Positions 1 to 9,112 are shown, numbered from the stretch's first letter. The stretch is DNA of 64,000 nt from Blautia obeum ATCC 29174 (GCF_025147765.1 NZ_CP102265.1:2889001-2953000); one strand, 5' to 3'. Translations and numbers: made by a program. The notes: generated by a model not told the origin, from the letters alone.

Positions 1-81
1 CAGAAACGGGATGATGACTGGTCCCAGGATCACACTGATCGCAAATGAGATCAGTACCGGGAATACAACTTGAATATTCAT
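1..81 (-). CDS. mraY: Phospho-N-acetylmuramoyl-pentapeptide transferase, N-terminal 27 residues (partial)
   Basis: The gene begins at the ATG at 81 and runs off the window edge. The 27 visible residues start MNIQVVFPVLISFAIS and continue into a hydrophobic stretch with PVIIPF, which matches the first membrane helix of MraY. MraY makes lipid I by moving phospho-MurNAc-pentapeptide onto undecaprenyl phosphate at the inner face of the membrane. An AGAGGTGTGAGG ribosome site precedes the ATG. It follows two penicillin-binding protein genes in the same direction, the usual dcw order. The call rests on a short fragment plus strong context. Confidence 0.8.
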   Translation of the reverse strand, partial: MNIQVVFPVLISFAISVILGPVIIPFL

Positions 82-113
82 CCTCACACCTCTTATCATT
101 CTTTCGTTTTTTA

Positions 114-1865
114 TTACGTTTGATTATAAGGCTTTTCGTCTGATTTATCAACTCCCAGATACGGGAGTATATTTTCGAAGATACTTCTCACAACGGGAGC
201 TGCGATCGTTCCTCCATAATAAATTCCCTGTGGATCATGGATAATACACAATGCAAGAACTTTCGGATCATTTGCCGGTGCGAATCCCAGAAACGAAGAA
301 ATATAGCGATTTGCACTTCTGGGAAGCGTCTGTGATGTTGCAGTCTTTCCGCCGATCCGATATCCCTCCACTGCTGCATTGCGCCCGGATCCCTCCTCAA
401 CTACCTGCTCCAGGATATACCGGACAGTTTCAGAGATCTTGCCATCCAGAATCTTTCTGCCATTGGAATATTCCAGCGCCTTTACTGTTTCTCCATCTGA
501 TGACTCAATCGCCACTCCAAAATGAGGAGTGATCTGCGTTCCACCATTGATCAGGGAACTCACAGTTGCCGCCAGACGAATCGGTGTGATCTGAAAAGAC
601 TGTCCAAACGATACCGTCGCAAGTTCCACTTCTCCCATATTTTCTTCCTGATGCATGATCGTTCCCGCCTCTCCCGGAAGATCGATCCCGGTCTTTTCCA
701 TCAGTCCAAACTGTCGAAAATACTGATAGTACTTATCCGCACCAAGCCGTAATCCCACCTCAATAAACACCGGATTGCAGGAATTTTCCGCACCTTTCAC
801 AAAATTCTGTGCTCCATGGCCTCTTCGGTTCGCACAGTGGATTCGCCGGTCCTCCACCAGCTTATATCCCGGGCAGTAAAAAGAATCGTTCAATGATACT
901 ACTCCTTCCGCAAGGCCGGCTGCCATCGTAATGATCTTAAAAGTCGATCCTGGTTCATATGTATCATTCAGACACGGATTTCTCCACATCTGATTCAGAA
1001 GATCCTGTTTTTTTTCTTCACTCATCCCTTCTGCATCCATGCCTGAATTCAGTTCAAAAGGCTCATTCAGATCAAATTCCGGAACATTTACACAGGCATA
1101 AATTTCTCCATTCTGCGGATTCATAAGGAGTATGGAAACCCTCTCGGCCTGTTTTTCTTCCATCACTTTCTGTGCCGCCTGCTGTACATATTTCTGTATA
1201 TCTGCATCCAGACTTATTCTCAGTGTATAGCCTTTTTGTGGTTCTTCTCTGTTTTCACCGATTCCGTCCAGTTCAATCCCTCTCGCATCCGTTGTTGTCA
1301 GGATTTTTCCAGGTTTTCCCTTTAGAATATCATCATATTCCACTTCCAGTCCAATGATTCCCTGATTATCCCCGCCTGTAAACCCAAGCACCTTCGACGC
1401 GAGTGTCCCCATCGGATAGTAACGCCTGTAATCTTCATCTACTTTTATCCCCGCAAATCCTGCATTTCGAATTTCATCTCCTGTTTCTTTCTCCACATTT
1501 GTACGTATTCTTTCTATGGAAGAAATTTTTTCTACTTTTTTCCGTACAGTCTGCTCAGATATCCCCAGTTTTTCTGTCAAAAGAGCGATCACTTTTTCCG
1601 GCTCTTTTATCTGACTGTGAATTACAGAAATCGTACACACTGTTTTATTTGCAGCAAGTACTTTTCCCTTTGCGTCCACAATTTCACCACGTGCGGCCTT
1701 AATGTCTCTTTCCCGTTCATGAAGATCCTCCGCTTTTTCATAATAATAATCCGAACGAAAGCCCATAAGATAGATCAGTCTGCCAATCAGACACAAGATC
1801 ATCAGCAGACACAAAAAGAAAACGATCCACACTTTCCTTTTATGAAATGTATAATTTTTTTTCAT
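114..1865 (-). CDS. Class B penicillin-binding protein (FtsI/SpoVD type), second dcw copy
   Basis: Membrane-anchored transpeptidase of 583 residues that would cross-link septal or spore peptidoglycan outside the membrane. One N-terminal membrane helix lies at about residues 12-34, followed by a PBP dimerisation domain (about 55-200) and a transpeptidase domain. The catalytic SxxK motif is S307-T-F-K310 and the SxN motif is S361-C-N363. The third motif, normally KTG, reads KTA at K507 (GGKTATSQ). There is no PASTA domain. It follows another class B PBP by about 70 bp and precedes mraY. In Clostridia the second copy is often SpoVD-like, but which copy serves division and which sporulation cannot be told from sequence. 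Confidence 0.9.
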   Translation of the reverse strand: MKKNYTFHKRKVWIVFFLCLLMILCLIGRLIYLMGFRSDYYYEKAEDLHERERDIKAARGEIVDAKGKVLAANKTVCTISVIHSQIKEPEKVIALLTEKLGISEQTVRKKVEKISSIERIRTNVEKETGDEIRNAGFAGIKVDEDYRRYYPMGTLASKVLGFTGGDNQGIIGLEVEYDDILKGKPGKILTTTDARGIELDGIGENREEPQKGYTLRISLDADIQKYVQQAAQKVMEEKQAERVSILLMNPQNGEIYACVNVPEFDLNEPFELNSGMDAEGMSEEKKQDLLNQMWRNPCLNDTYEPGSTFKIITMAAGLAEGVVSLNDSFYCPGYKLVEDRRIHCANRRGHGAQNFVKGAENSCNPVFIEVGLRLGADKYYQYFRQFGLMEKTGIDLPGEAGTIMHQEENMGEVELATVSFGQSFQITPIRLAATVSSLINGGTQITPHFGVAIESSDGETVKALEYSNGRKILDGKISETVRYILEQVVEEGSGRNAAVEGYRIGGKTATSQTLPRSANRYISSFLGFAPANDPKVLALCIIHDPQGIYYGGTIAAPVVRSIFENILPYLGVDKSDEKPYNQT

Positions 1866-1937
1866 AAAAAAATCCTCTGGAAAACAGTCATAATAATATA
1901 TGACTGTTCTCCAGAGGAGATGTGTACGACTCTTTAT

Positions 1938-4178
1938 TTAGTCCAGCCCGGCCTCTTCGTTTGTGATGCCTTCGCTTTCCATATCGTTATTTTCTGTAGT
2001 GTCCGATTCATCCTCTTCCGGTGGTGCAGGAACATTGGTATCTGAAATCGCTTCCTTCAACGTAGTGTCTGAATCCGAAGAAGACGTAATCAGATATGTG
2101 GACATGATATACTGTCCGTTATCATCCAGCTTGTGTTCTCCGTTGTCATTTAAAAGATAGCCATTTTCATCAATACGGTTTCCTTCAAGATCCACGCGGT
2201 TTCCACTGCCATCCACCAGATTTCCCTTTTCATCCACACTACTTCCGGATACATCTACCAGGCGGCCTTTAAATCCTTCCCAGAGTTCCGTCTCAGGAAC
2301 ACTGCCGTCTTCAGATTCATCCGGAGTAACATTCAGATACGGAAGAAGTTCTGACAGAATTCCCTGTGCGATATACTGTGGATATTTACTGTCCGCCTGC
2401 TCATCTGCTTTCGGCTCATCAACAACCACGTAGAGAAGGATCTGCGGATCATCCACCGGTGCAAAAGTGATAAAAGAAACCAGGTATTTGCCGTTGCCTC
2501 GCGGAAACTTTTCGGCAGTACCGGTCTTACCACCGGAACTGTATCCCTGTACCTTTGAAGTACCACTGGTACCTTCCTGCACACTGGCCTGCATGTAAGA
2601 ACGGATATCTGCTGATATCTCTGAAGAAACTGTCTGTTTCATAAGAATCGGATCAAATTTCTTTACAGTTGAACCACTGCTGTCTTTGATCTCACTTACC
2701 AGATGAGGCTGATAATAGGAGCCTCCATTGATAACAGAGCACATGGCGTTGATCTCCTGGATCATGGTACAGGTAAATCCCTGTCCGAACGCGGAACATG
2801 CAAGCTCTGTCTCGCCCATCGTATCTGCAGTATGAATCACACCAGAACCTTCATTTGGAAGGTCGATTCCGGTACGGCTTCCGAAGTTAAACAGCGTCTG
2901 TGCCTTGAGGTACTGTTCCGTTCCCATCTTGGCTGCAATCTGCATCATCGCATCGTTACAGGAGTTCGCGATAACATCCCGCAGTGCCTCTGTTCCGTGT
3001 GCATCCGGCCAAACCGCACATTTGATGTACGTATCGCCATTCGCACCAAAGGTCTGTCCACCATCACAGACAAATGTATCGTTCTCCGAAATTTTACCCT
3101 TTTCCAGTGCACCCGCCATAACGATCGGCTTCACAACAGATCCCGGCTCATACGTCTCTGTCACACAGAAATTGTTCCACATGGCATTCAGGGCTGTCAC
3201 CGTATCCTCATCATTCATCGCTGCAATCTGATCCTCAGAATAAATACTCGAAAGATCACGCGGATCATTCAGATCATAGCGGTCCCCGCCATCCATGGCA
3301 ACGATCTCACCGGTAGATGGCTTCATTGCGATCACACCGATATTTTTTGCTCCCATGGCTTCTTTAAATCCATTAACATATTTTTCAACAATCTGCTGTA
3401 CACCCACATCCAAGGTTGTTACAATACTCTGTCCGTCTTTCGGATCGATGATAGTCTGTTCCACATCTGCATTGTCATTGATATATCCATACTGACGGCC
3501 ATCCGTCCCCATCAACGTACTGTTATAGTAACTCTCCAGCCCTACGTCTGCCGTATCTCTGGAAAGTGTAAATCCAATCGCATCATTTGCAAGCTCATTA
3601 AACGGATAACTTCTCAGATAATCTTCTTCAAACCATACCCCTTTTATATTTGCCCGCTCTGCTTTCTGTGCATCTGACAGCTCGCTGTCTTCAGCCGGAG
3701 ATTCATAATCTTCAAAAGCTTTTTTCTCATCCATGGAGAGCTGCTTCTTCAGGATCTGATACTGGCTGTTCTTCGTATCCTCGGCGGAAAGGATCGACCG
3801 AATCTTGTCTTCATCAAGTCCCAGCACGTCTGTCAGTGCTCTTACTGTCGGTTCTACATATTTTTCATCAGAGTTGACGGTCTTGCAGTCAAGGATCACA
3901 GAATACACTTTCTGACTTGTCGCCAGGATATTACCGTTACGGTCATAAATATCTCCTCTTTTCGCTGGAAGAGTACTGCTCTGATACTTCTGCTGTGCCT
4001 GTGTCAGAACCTGTTTTTTGTATTTTTTGCCACTGGTAGCATTAATATAAGTAATTCTGCCCAGTAAACCAACTAAAGCTAGCAACACTACAGCGAATAG
4101 TCCTACTAGCTTTCCTCTCATTTTGTGATTAATTTTTTTCTGAGGTCTTCTTCGATTCCTCGTATTGGTATTGCTCAA
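1938..4178 (-). CDS. Class B penicillin-binding protein with long acidic repeat tail
   Basis: Septal transpeptidase candidate of 746 residues, longer than the usual 580-700. A basic N terminus (RNRRRPQKKINHK) is followed by one membrane helix near residues 23-46, the dimerisation domain and a transpeptidase domain with EPGSVVKP (SxxK), ANSCN (SxN) and GGKTGTAEK (KTG), all intact. From about residue 642 the protein continues into a tail with 7-residue units of the form GN-x-V/I-D, then a Glu/Asp-rich end. The start is a TTG at 4178 behind AAGAGGTGAT, and the site overlaps the ftsL stop codon. The next ATG (codon 20) would remove the basic leader. Position after ftsL argues that this is the FtsI-equivalent copy. 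Confidence 0.9.
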   Translation of the reverse strand: MSNTNTRNRRRPQKKINHKMRGKLVGLFAVVLLALVGLLGRITYINATSGKKYKKQVLTQAQQKYQSSTLPAKRGDIYDRNGNILATSQKVYSVILDCKTVNSDEKYVEPTVRALTDVLGLDEDKIRSILSAEDTKNSQYQILKKQLSMDEKKAFEDYESPAEDSELSDAQKAERANIKGVWFEEDYLRSYPFNELANDAIGFTLSRDTADVGLESYYNSTLMGTDGRQYGYINDNADVEQTIIDPKDGQSIVTTLDVGVQQIVEKYVNGFKEAMGAKNIGVIAMKPSTGEIVAMDGGDRYDLNDPRDLSSIYSEDQIAAMNDEDTVTALNAMWNNFCVTETYEPGSVVKPIVMAGALEKGKISENDTFVCDGGQTFGANGDTYIKCAVWPDAHGTEALRDVIANSCNDAMMQIAAKMGTEQYLKAQTLFNFGSRTGIDLPNEGSGVIHTADTMGETELACSAFGQGFTCTMIQEINAMCSVINGGSYYQPHLVSEIKDSSGSTVKKFDPILMKQTVSSEISADIRSYMQASVQEGTSGTSKVQGYSSGGKTGTAEKFPRGNGKYLVSFITFAPVDDPQILLYVVVDEPKADEQADSKYPQYIAQGILSELLPYLNVTPDESEDGSVPETELWEGFKGRLVDVSGSSVDEKGNLVDGSGNRVDLEGNRIDENGYLLNDNGEHKLDDNGQYIMSTYLITSSSDSDTTLKEAISDTNVPAPPEEDESDTTENNDMESEGITNEEAGLD

Positions 4179-4185
4179 TGATCTA

Positions 4186-4749
4186 TCACCTCTTGGACTC
4201 AGGAACTTCCTGATACTGTCTTACATAACTGTTACTCGGCATAGTATAAGTCTTTTTCTGGTCATCTTTCGGATAATTCATTCCCAGACGCCCTATGGCA
4301 AGCTTCTTGATCGTATTCAGATCCACATCTGAAGTTACCTGACTCTCATATGCATTGTTGTCTTCTTTAATCTGTGACAGTTCTGTTTCCAGAGAAGCAA
4401 CTGTTTTTATCTTACCTGTCAGCTCCGATTTCAGCTGAAGATAATTGACACAGCAAAAAAGTACGGCAACACTTACCACTGCAAGGAACACCACAAAACC
4501 GCGTCCCATGCTCTTTGCTTTTTCTCTGTTTCTCTGTGCTTCCCGACTGAGCTGTCTCGGTTGAGCTGCCGGTCTCTCCGGCATATTTTCACGAACTCGT
4601 CGCGCGGTCTGCACTCCAGGAGCCTGATACGGTCTCGCAGGAACTTCCTGCAGTCTTCGCACCGCATTCCCATCCACATACATTCCACGGGCATTTCTGG
4701 CATTTGTTCTGTTTTTTCTGGATGTGACTGCTCTGTTCGTCCTCTCCAT
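4186..4749 (-). CDS. ftsL: FtsL-like septum formation protein
   Basis: Small bitopic membrane protein of 187 residues in the position of ftsL between rsmH and the first PBP. It has an Arg/Asn-rich cytoplasmic N-terminal half, one membrane helix at roughly residues 83-104 (FVVFLAVVSVAVLFCCV), then an extracytoplasmic coiled coil (LKSELTGKIKTVASLETELSQIKEDN) and a short tail. FtsL in other bacteria joins FtsB and DivIC to activate the septal synthase. Sequence identity in this family is low, so the call rests on topology, coiled coil and location. The cytoplasmic part is longer than in Bacillus. The stop codon overlaps the ribosome site of the downstream PBP. Confidence 0.75.
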   Translation of the reverse strand: MERTNRAVTSRKNRTNARNARGMYVDGNAVRRLQEVPARPYQAPGVQTARRVRENMPERPAAQPRQLSREAQRNREKAKSMGRGFVVFLAVVSVAVLFCCVNYLQLKSELTGKIKTVASLETELSQIKEDNNAYESQVTSDVDLNTIKKLAIGRLGMNYPKDDQKKTYTMPSNSYVRQYQEVPESKR

Positions 4750-4782
4750 CTACATCTCACAACTTTCTACTTCTATACTTAA

Positions 4783-5724
4783 TTAAAGATATCTTCTTTC
4801 AAAGATTCTGAGTTTTGCACTCTTAGATCTCGGATTCTCTTCCATTTCTGTCTCACTTGGCAGAATCGGTTTTCTCGTGATCACTTTTCCTTTGGATTTC
4901 TTGCCACATACACATACTGGGAAATCCGGTGGACAGGTACATGGATTTTCATTTTTTCGGAAAATTGTTTTTACAATCCTGTCCTCAAGAGAATGAAAGG
5001 TAATAATACAGATTCTTCCGCCATCATCCAGAAGATCGATCATCCCATCCAGTGATTCTCTCAGAACATCAAGTTCCCGGTTCAGTTCAATTCGGATTGC
5101 CTGAAAAGTTCTCTTTGCAGGATGTCCTCCAGTTGCCTGGATTTTCATCGGAATCGACTGTCGTATGATCTCGGTCAGTTCTCCGGTTGTCTGAATCGGT
5201 GCTTTGGCTCTCGCAGCCACAATATGTTTTGCAATGTTTTTTGCAAATTTATCTTCACCGTAATCACGAATGATACGGTACAGTTCTCTTTCATCATAAC
5301 CATTCACGATATCCGCAGCTGTGCGGCTCTGTCTCTGGTCCATTCTCATATCCAGCGGTGCATCCACACGATAGGTAAATCCACGCTCTTCATTGTCTAA
5401 CTGATAAGACGAAACTCCCAGGTCCAGAACAATTCCATCAACTTTCTGAATTCCCAGGTTCTTCAGCTCATTCGCCATGTAACAATAATTGCTGCGAATA
5501 ATCTGAACTCTGTCACCATAGGCGGACAACCGTTCACTCGCAGCAACTATTGCATCTTGGTCCTGATCTATGCCAATAAATCTCCCCTTGGCAGAAAGTC
5601 TGCGGCACACTTCCTGTGCGTGCCCTGCTCCTCCCAGAGTTCCATCCACATAAGTACCATCAGGTTTTACCCTTAAACCATCGATGGTTTCTTCCAGTAA
5701 TACAGATTTGTGTTTAAATTCCAT
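4783..5724 (-). CDS. rsmH: 16S rRNA (cytosine1402-N4)-methyltransferase RsmH (MraW)
   Basis: Protein of 313 residues, the normal family length, using S-adenosylmethionine to methylate N4 of C1402 in the decoding centre of 16S rRNA. It opens with HKSVLLEETIDGL and the SAM-binding segment DGTLGGAGHA. Further family motifs are DLGVSSYQLD, ERGFTYR, GGHPAKRTFQAIRIELN and the C-terminal ITFHSLEDR. A zinc-like cluster of cysteines (CTCPPDFPVCVC) lies near the end. The ATG at 5724 has CAGGAGACGGAT upstream. It lies 36 bp after mraZ and 33 bp before ftsL, so it is part of the dcw operon. Confidence 0.96.
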   Translation of the reverse strand: MEFKHKSVLLEETIDGLRVKPDGTYVDGTLGGAGHAQEVCRRLSAKGRFIGIDQDQDAIVAASERLSAYGDRVQIIRSNYCYMANELKNLGIQKVDGIVLDLGVSSYQLDNEERGFTYRVDAPLDMRMDQRQSRTAADIVNGYDERELYRIIRDYGEDKFAKNIAKHIVAARAKAPIQTTGELTEIIRQSIPMKIQATGGHPAKRTFQAIRIELNRELDVLRESLDGMIDLLDDGGRICIITFHSLEDRIVKTIFRKNENPCTCPPDFPVCVCGKKSKGKVITRKPILPSETEMEENPRSKSAKLRIFERRYL

Positions 5725-5760
5725 ATCCGTCTCCTGTTGGATTTCTTTCCGGCGTAATGC

Positions 5761-6192
5761 TTAAATGATGATACCCATGTCCTGCATACCCTCTGCAATA
5801 CTGTCCATATCATCATAATCACAATTCTCGCTCCACTTCTCTTTGCTCCATACCTCAATTCTGTTGAGGTTTCCGGTGAGCACAACGTCTTTTTCCAGAC
5901 CAGCGAATTCCCGTAACGTCTGCGGTACAAGAATTCTCCCCTGCTTGTCCAGTTCACAGTTTGTCGCACCTGCTACAAAGAAACGTGTGAAGGTTCTGGC
6001 ATTTTTGTTTGTAAGTGGTAAGGCTCTGAGTTTTTCTTCAAAGGCATTCCATTCATCCATAGGATAAATAGAGAGACAACCATCAAGTCCCTTTGTCAGA
6101 ACAAACTCCTCTCCCAGGAGTTCTCTGAATTTGGAAGGGATGATCAGACGCCCCTTCGCGTCGATTGTATGATTGTATTCGCCCATGAACAT
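5761..6192 (-). CDS. mraZ: MraZ, transcriptional regulator of the division/wall cluster
   Basis: Protein of 143 residues with two tandem SpoVT-AbrB-type half domains. The signature DAKGRLIIPSKFRE lies in the first half and DKQGRILVPQTLREFA in the second. MraZ forms a ring-shaped oligomer that binds short direct repeats in its own promoter and controls the dcw operon. Such repeats are present upstream at 6281-6310. The start is the ATG at 6192 behind AGTAGGTGAG; a second ATG four codons in is less likely because MFMGEYNH is the usual family start. It is the first gene of the transcription unit running to mraY. Confidence 0.96.
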   Translation of the reverse strand: MFMGEYNHTIDAKGRLIIPSKFRELLGEEFVLTKGLDGCLSIYPMDEWNAFEEKLRALPLTNKNARTFTRFFVAGATNCELDKQGRILVPQTLREFAGLEKDVVLTGNLNRIEVWSKEKWSENCDYDDMDSIAEGMQDMGIII

Positions 6193-6280
6193 ATAAACTC
6201 ACCTACTCTCGTGAGATACGATTCTCCCCTTCGTATCTGCCGGCGGAAATGGATAAATATGCCACATTCCCTCCATTCGC

Positions 6281-6310
6281 CACCACTATTCACCACTTTC
6301 TACCACTTAT
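6281..6310 (-). promoter_or_regulatory. MraZ operator: three 10-bp direct repeats
   Basis: Reading the plus strand, three consecutive 10-bp units are CACCACTATT, CACCACTTTC and TACCACTTAT (GTGGT core on the coding strand). Exact 10-bp spacing puts the cores on one face of the helix, as known for MraZ binding boxes. They start 6 bp downstream of the -10 box of the mraZ promoter, a position fit for repression. The rest of the 337-bp gap (6193-6529) holds the promoter, a leader hairpin AGATACGA/TCGTATCT at 6214-6238 and the lgt terminator. Confidence 0.8.
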
Positions 6311-6316
6311 AAAATC

Positions 6317-6345
6317 ATTCTAACCTATTTACCTTGAAAATACAA
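6317..6345 (-). promoter_or_regulatory. Sigma-A-type promoter of the mraZ (dcw) operon
   Basis: On the minus strand a -35 box TTGTAT (6340-6345) is separated by exactly 17 bp from a -10 box TAGAAT (6317-6322). It lies about 125 bp upstream of the mraZ start codon and directly next to the MraZ repeats. Confidence 0.65.
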
Positions 6346-6450
6346 GTGGGAATCGTAGTTTTTTTCTGAACAATTTTATACATTTTAAGCGGAAAATTGC
6401 CATATTTTACGAGAGTATTACAGAAGATTTTCTAATTTTCAAAGTTGTTT

Positions 6451-6485
6451 AAAAAGCGAAGGGGTCCTCCCTTTGGAGAACCCCC
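6451..6485 (-). terminator. Intrinsic terminator after lgt
   Basis: On the minus strand a 10-bp stem (GGGGTTCTCC with GGAGGACCCC, one G-U pair) and a 4-nt loop are followed by CTTCGCTTTTT. It closes the lgt transcript and separates it from the mraZ promoter. Confidence 0.75.
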
Positions 6486-6529
6486 TTTAACTCTGTCACA
6501 TGTCTATTTTCATGTTACCCGTTTATTAT

Positions 6530-7759
6530 TTATACATCTTCGCGATCATCCGGTCCAGCCTCTGGCTCAGCCTCAGCTGATTCGGCAGATCCCTCCGTTC
6601 CCTTATTCTCTGATTCAACAGTTTCTGCAGACGCCGGAGCTTCTGCCGCTTCCGCATCTTCGACAGACTCTGAAACTTCCGTTTCTGTCGTTTCAGCAGT
6701 TTCTGCGGATTTTGAATCTTCCGACTCATTTGATTCCGTATTTTCTTCAGCCACCATCTTTCCCGCTCTATCCAGTTCTTCAAGAATGTCTCTGAACTCA
6801 TCCTGTACATTCTCAAAGTTATGAATGTCTTCCAGTCTGCTGCCATCATTTTTCTCTTCTGCGGCATTACGCTCCTCTCTCCTGCGTCTGCTGACCTTCT
6901 CTCTTTTCTTTGAAAGAATCCTTCGCACTGTCGCAACAATGCCACAGATCAGGAAAAGTGCAGCAGACACAAGCAGGGAAACCGGTATCTTTGTCTTCGG
7001 AATATACAGTTTATCCGTGCGAAGCCACTCGATCACACACTTGCCCAGCCCGTATCCTGCAAGATATCTGAGAAAGATCTCACCTTCAAATTTTTTTCTC
7101 CAGGTATAAAGCAGCAAAATCAGAAGCAGTAGCAGACACCAGATACTTTCATAGAAAAACAGTGGATGTACCTGAATGTAATCCATATCTCTGAAAGTTA
7201 CCAGATGCTGTTTCATCAGCTTTGTCACTGCGCTCTTCTGTACGGAATCCATCGGAAGTCCCATTGCAAACAGACTGTCTGTGTACTCGCCAAAAGCCTC
7301 TCGGTTAAAAAAGTTTCCCCATACACCTATTATCTGTCCGCTGAGCAGTCCCATACATACAATATCTGCCATTTTCCAGAATGACGTTCTGCTGAGCCGG
7401 CAGAAGAGAGCTGCCACAAGCACGCCCCCCAGAATTGCTCCATAAATAGACATACCACCACTGCGTATATCACACAGGATCTTCCAGGATTTACCACTGA
7501 ACTGACTCCATGAAAAAGCAATGTAATAAAGCCTGCCTCCGATCACTCCACCAATCAATGCCGAGATTGACGCTCCCAGGCAGAGATTCAGATTCAATTT
7601 CTGCCATCTGGCGCAGAGAAGAATCATCCCCAGCCCAATAAGCAGACTTACAGCCATCAGTATCCCGTATATTGTGATATCAAATCCAAGAACAGAAAAA
7701 GTTCTGTCCTCATATTCAAACAAAAACCCCAGATTCGGAAATCTTACTGTTATCTCCAT
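6530..7759 (-). CDS. lgt: Prolipoprotein diacylglyceryl transferase with long acidic C-terminal tail
   Basis: Inner-membrane enzyme that moves diacylglycerol from phosphatidylglycerol to the lipobox cysteine of prelipoproteins. Residues 1-275 form the usual multi-helix Lgt body with GGVIGGRLYYI, RSGGMSIYGAILGG, the signature GNFFNREAFGEYTD and the C-terminal GYGLGKCVIEWLRTD. The protein is 409 residues, against the usual 260-330. The extra 130 residues start with a basic stretch (KKREKVSRRRREERN) and become strongly Glu/Ala/Ser-rich with no recognisable domain. The start ATG at 7759 has AAAGGGGTTTT upstream. A terminator follows, so it is likely monocistronic. Confidence 0.93.
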   Translation of the reverse strand: MEITVRFPNLGFLFEYEDRTFSVLGFDITIYGILMAVSLLIGLGMILLCARWQKLNLNLCLGASISALIGGVIGGRLYYIAFSWSQFSGKSWKILCDIRSGGMSIYGAILGGVLVAALFCRLSRTSFWKMADIVCMGLLSGQIIGVWGNFFNREAFGEYTDSLFAMGLPMDSVQKSAVTKLMKQHLVTFRDMDYIQVHPLFFYESIWCLLLLLILLLYTWRKKFEGEIFLRYLAGYGLGKCVIEWLRTDKLYIPKTKIPVSLLVSAALFLICGIVATVRRILSKKREKVSRRRREERNAAEEKNDGSRLEDIHNFENVQDEFRDILEELDRAGKMVAEENTESNESEDSKSAETAETTETEVSESVEDAEAAEAPASAETVESENKGTEGSAESAEAEPEAGPDDREDV

Positions 7760-7835
7760 AAAACCCCTTTATCATATACTTCGTATTATCGGATATGTTG
7801 TACAGAAACCGATATACCTTTAAGGCTATCGATTT

Positions 7836-8933
7836 TTATACATTGAATCTGAACAGGATCACATCTCCATCCTGTACGATGTATTCTTTACCTTCCATAC
7901 GGACAAGTCCTTTTTCTCTTGCACCTGCATAAGAACCACAGTCCAGAAGATCCTGATAATTCACAACCTCTGCTTTGATAAATCCTCTTTCAAAGTCTGT
8001 ATGAATCTTACCGGCTGCCTGTGGCGCCTTTGTTCCGATTTTGATCGTCCATGCACGAGTCTCATCTTCTCCTGATGTCAAAAAGCTCATCAAGCCCAGA
8101 AGTCTGTAGCTTGCCCTTACCAGTTTCTCAAGACCGGACTCTTTCAGCCCCAGATCTTCGAGGAACATTTTTTTCTCATCATCATCAAGTTCAGAAATTT
8201 CTTCCTCAATTTCTGCACAGATCACAAATACTTCGCTCTTCTGCTCTGCTGCATATTTACGTACCGCCTGTACATGAGCATTGGATTCTCCGTCATCTGC
8301 AAGATCGTCCTCACTTACATTGGCAGCATAAATGACCGGTTTCCAGGTAAGCAGATTATAGGTTCCCATCCATGCTTCTTCATCTTCATTTTCAAGTTCC
8401 ATAGTGATTGCCATATTGCCGTCTTCCAGATGCTTCTTCACTCTCTGAAGGAAATCCAGTTCTTTTGCAGCCTCTTTGTCCATACGGGCTGTTTTGGTAA
8501 CTTTGGCGATTCGACGTTCCAGGATCTCAATATCAGAAAAGATCAGTTCCAGATTGATCGTCTCAATGTCTCTGAGCGGATCAATGCTTCCGTCTACATG
8601 AATGACATTCGGATCTTCAAAACAACGTACAACATGTACGATCGCGTCTACCTCACGAATGTTTGCCAGGAACTGGTTTCCAAGTCCCTCACCTTTGGAA
8701 GCGCCCTTTACAAGTCCGGCGATATCAACGAATTCGATCACCGCCGGTGTTACTTTCTTTGAGTGATAAAAATCTCCCAGAAGTTTCAGCCTCTCATCCG
8801 GTACAGTAACAACCCCAACATTCGGATCAATGGTACAGAACGGATAATTGGCAGATTCTGCTCCGGCTTTTGTCAGTGAATTAAACAGTGTACTTTTTCC
8901 TACATTTGGCAGTCCTACAATTCCAAGTTTCAT
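7836..8933 (-). CDS. ychF: YchF/Ola1-family ribosome-associated ATPase
   Basis: Obg-related P-loop NTPase of 365 residues that prefers ATP and associates with ribosomes; the family is linked to stress and redox response. The Walker A motif is GLPNVGKST, followed by DIAGLVKGAS and a coiled-coil insertion, and the C-terminal TGS-like domain ends in EYIVQDGDVILFRFNV. The ATG at 8933 (MKLGIVGLPNVGKS) is the family-typical start. An upstream in-frame ATG at 8951 would add six residues and is less likely. The lgt gene lies downstream in the same direction, 76 bp away. Confidence 0.95.
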   Translation of the reverse strand: MKLGIVGLPNVGKSTLFNSLTKAGAESANYPFCTIDPNVGVVTVPDERLKLLGDFYHSKKVTPAVIEFVDIAGLVKGASKGEGLGNQFLANIREVDAIVHVVRCFEDPNVIHVDGSIDPLRDIETINLELIFSDIEILERRIAKVTKTARMDKEAAKELDFLQRVKKHLEDGNMAITMELENEDEEAWMGTYNLLTWKPVIYAANVSEDDLADDGESNAHVQAVRKYAAEQKSEVFVICAEIEEEISELDDDEKKMFLEDLGLKESGLEKLVRASYRLLGLMSFLTSGEDETRAWTIKIGTKAPQAAGKIHTDFERGFIKAEVVNYQDLLDCGSYAGAREKGLVRMEGKEYIVQDGDVILFRFNV

Positions 8934-9112
8934 TTCTCTATAGTTCTCCATTTCGTTATTTTATTAGATTTCATACTTATTCAATCTTATCACACATGTG
9001 TAAAAAAGTCTATATCCCCATAAATCCGATATCCTGCTTACAGTTACCCCCGGGGGATCATTTCCGAATTGCAATGATATCTTCTACTTTGATTTCTCAG
9101 GCATCTTTCATT

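Noticed and set aside
2703..3677. 324-codon plus-strand frame inside the FtsI-like gene
   Set aside because: No protein-like composition (many Cys, His, Ile runs) and it lies opposite an intact transpeptidase domain.
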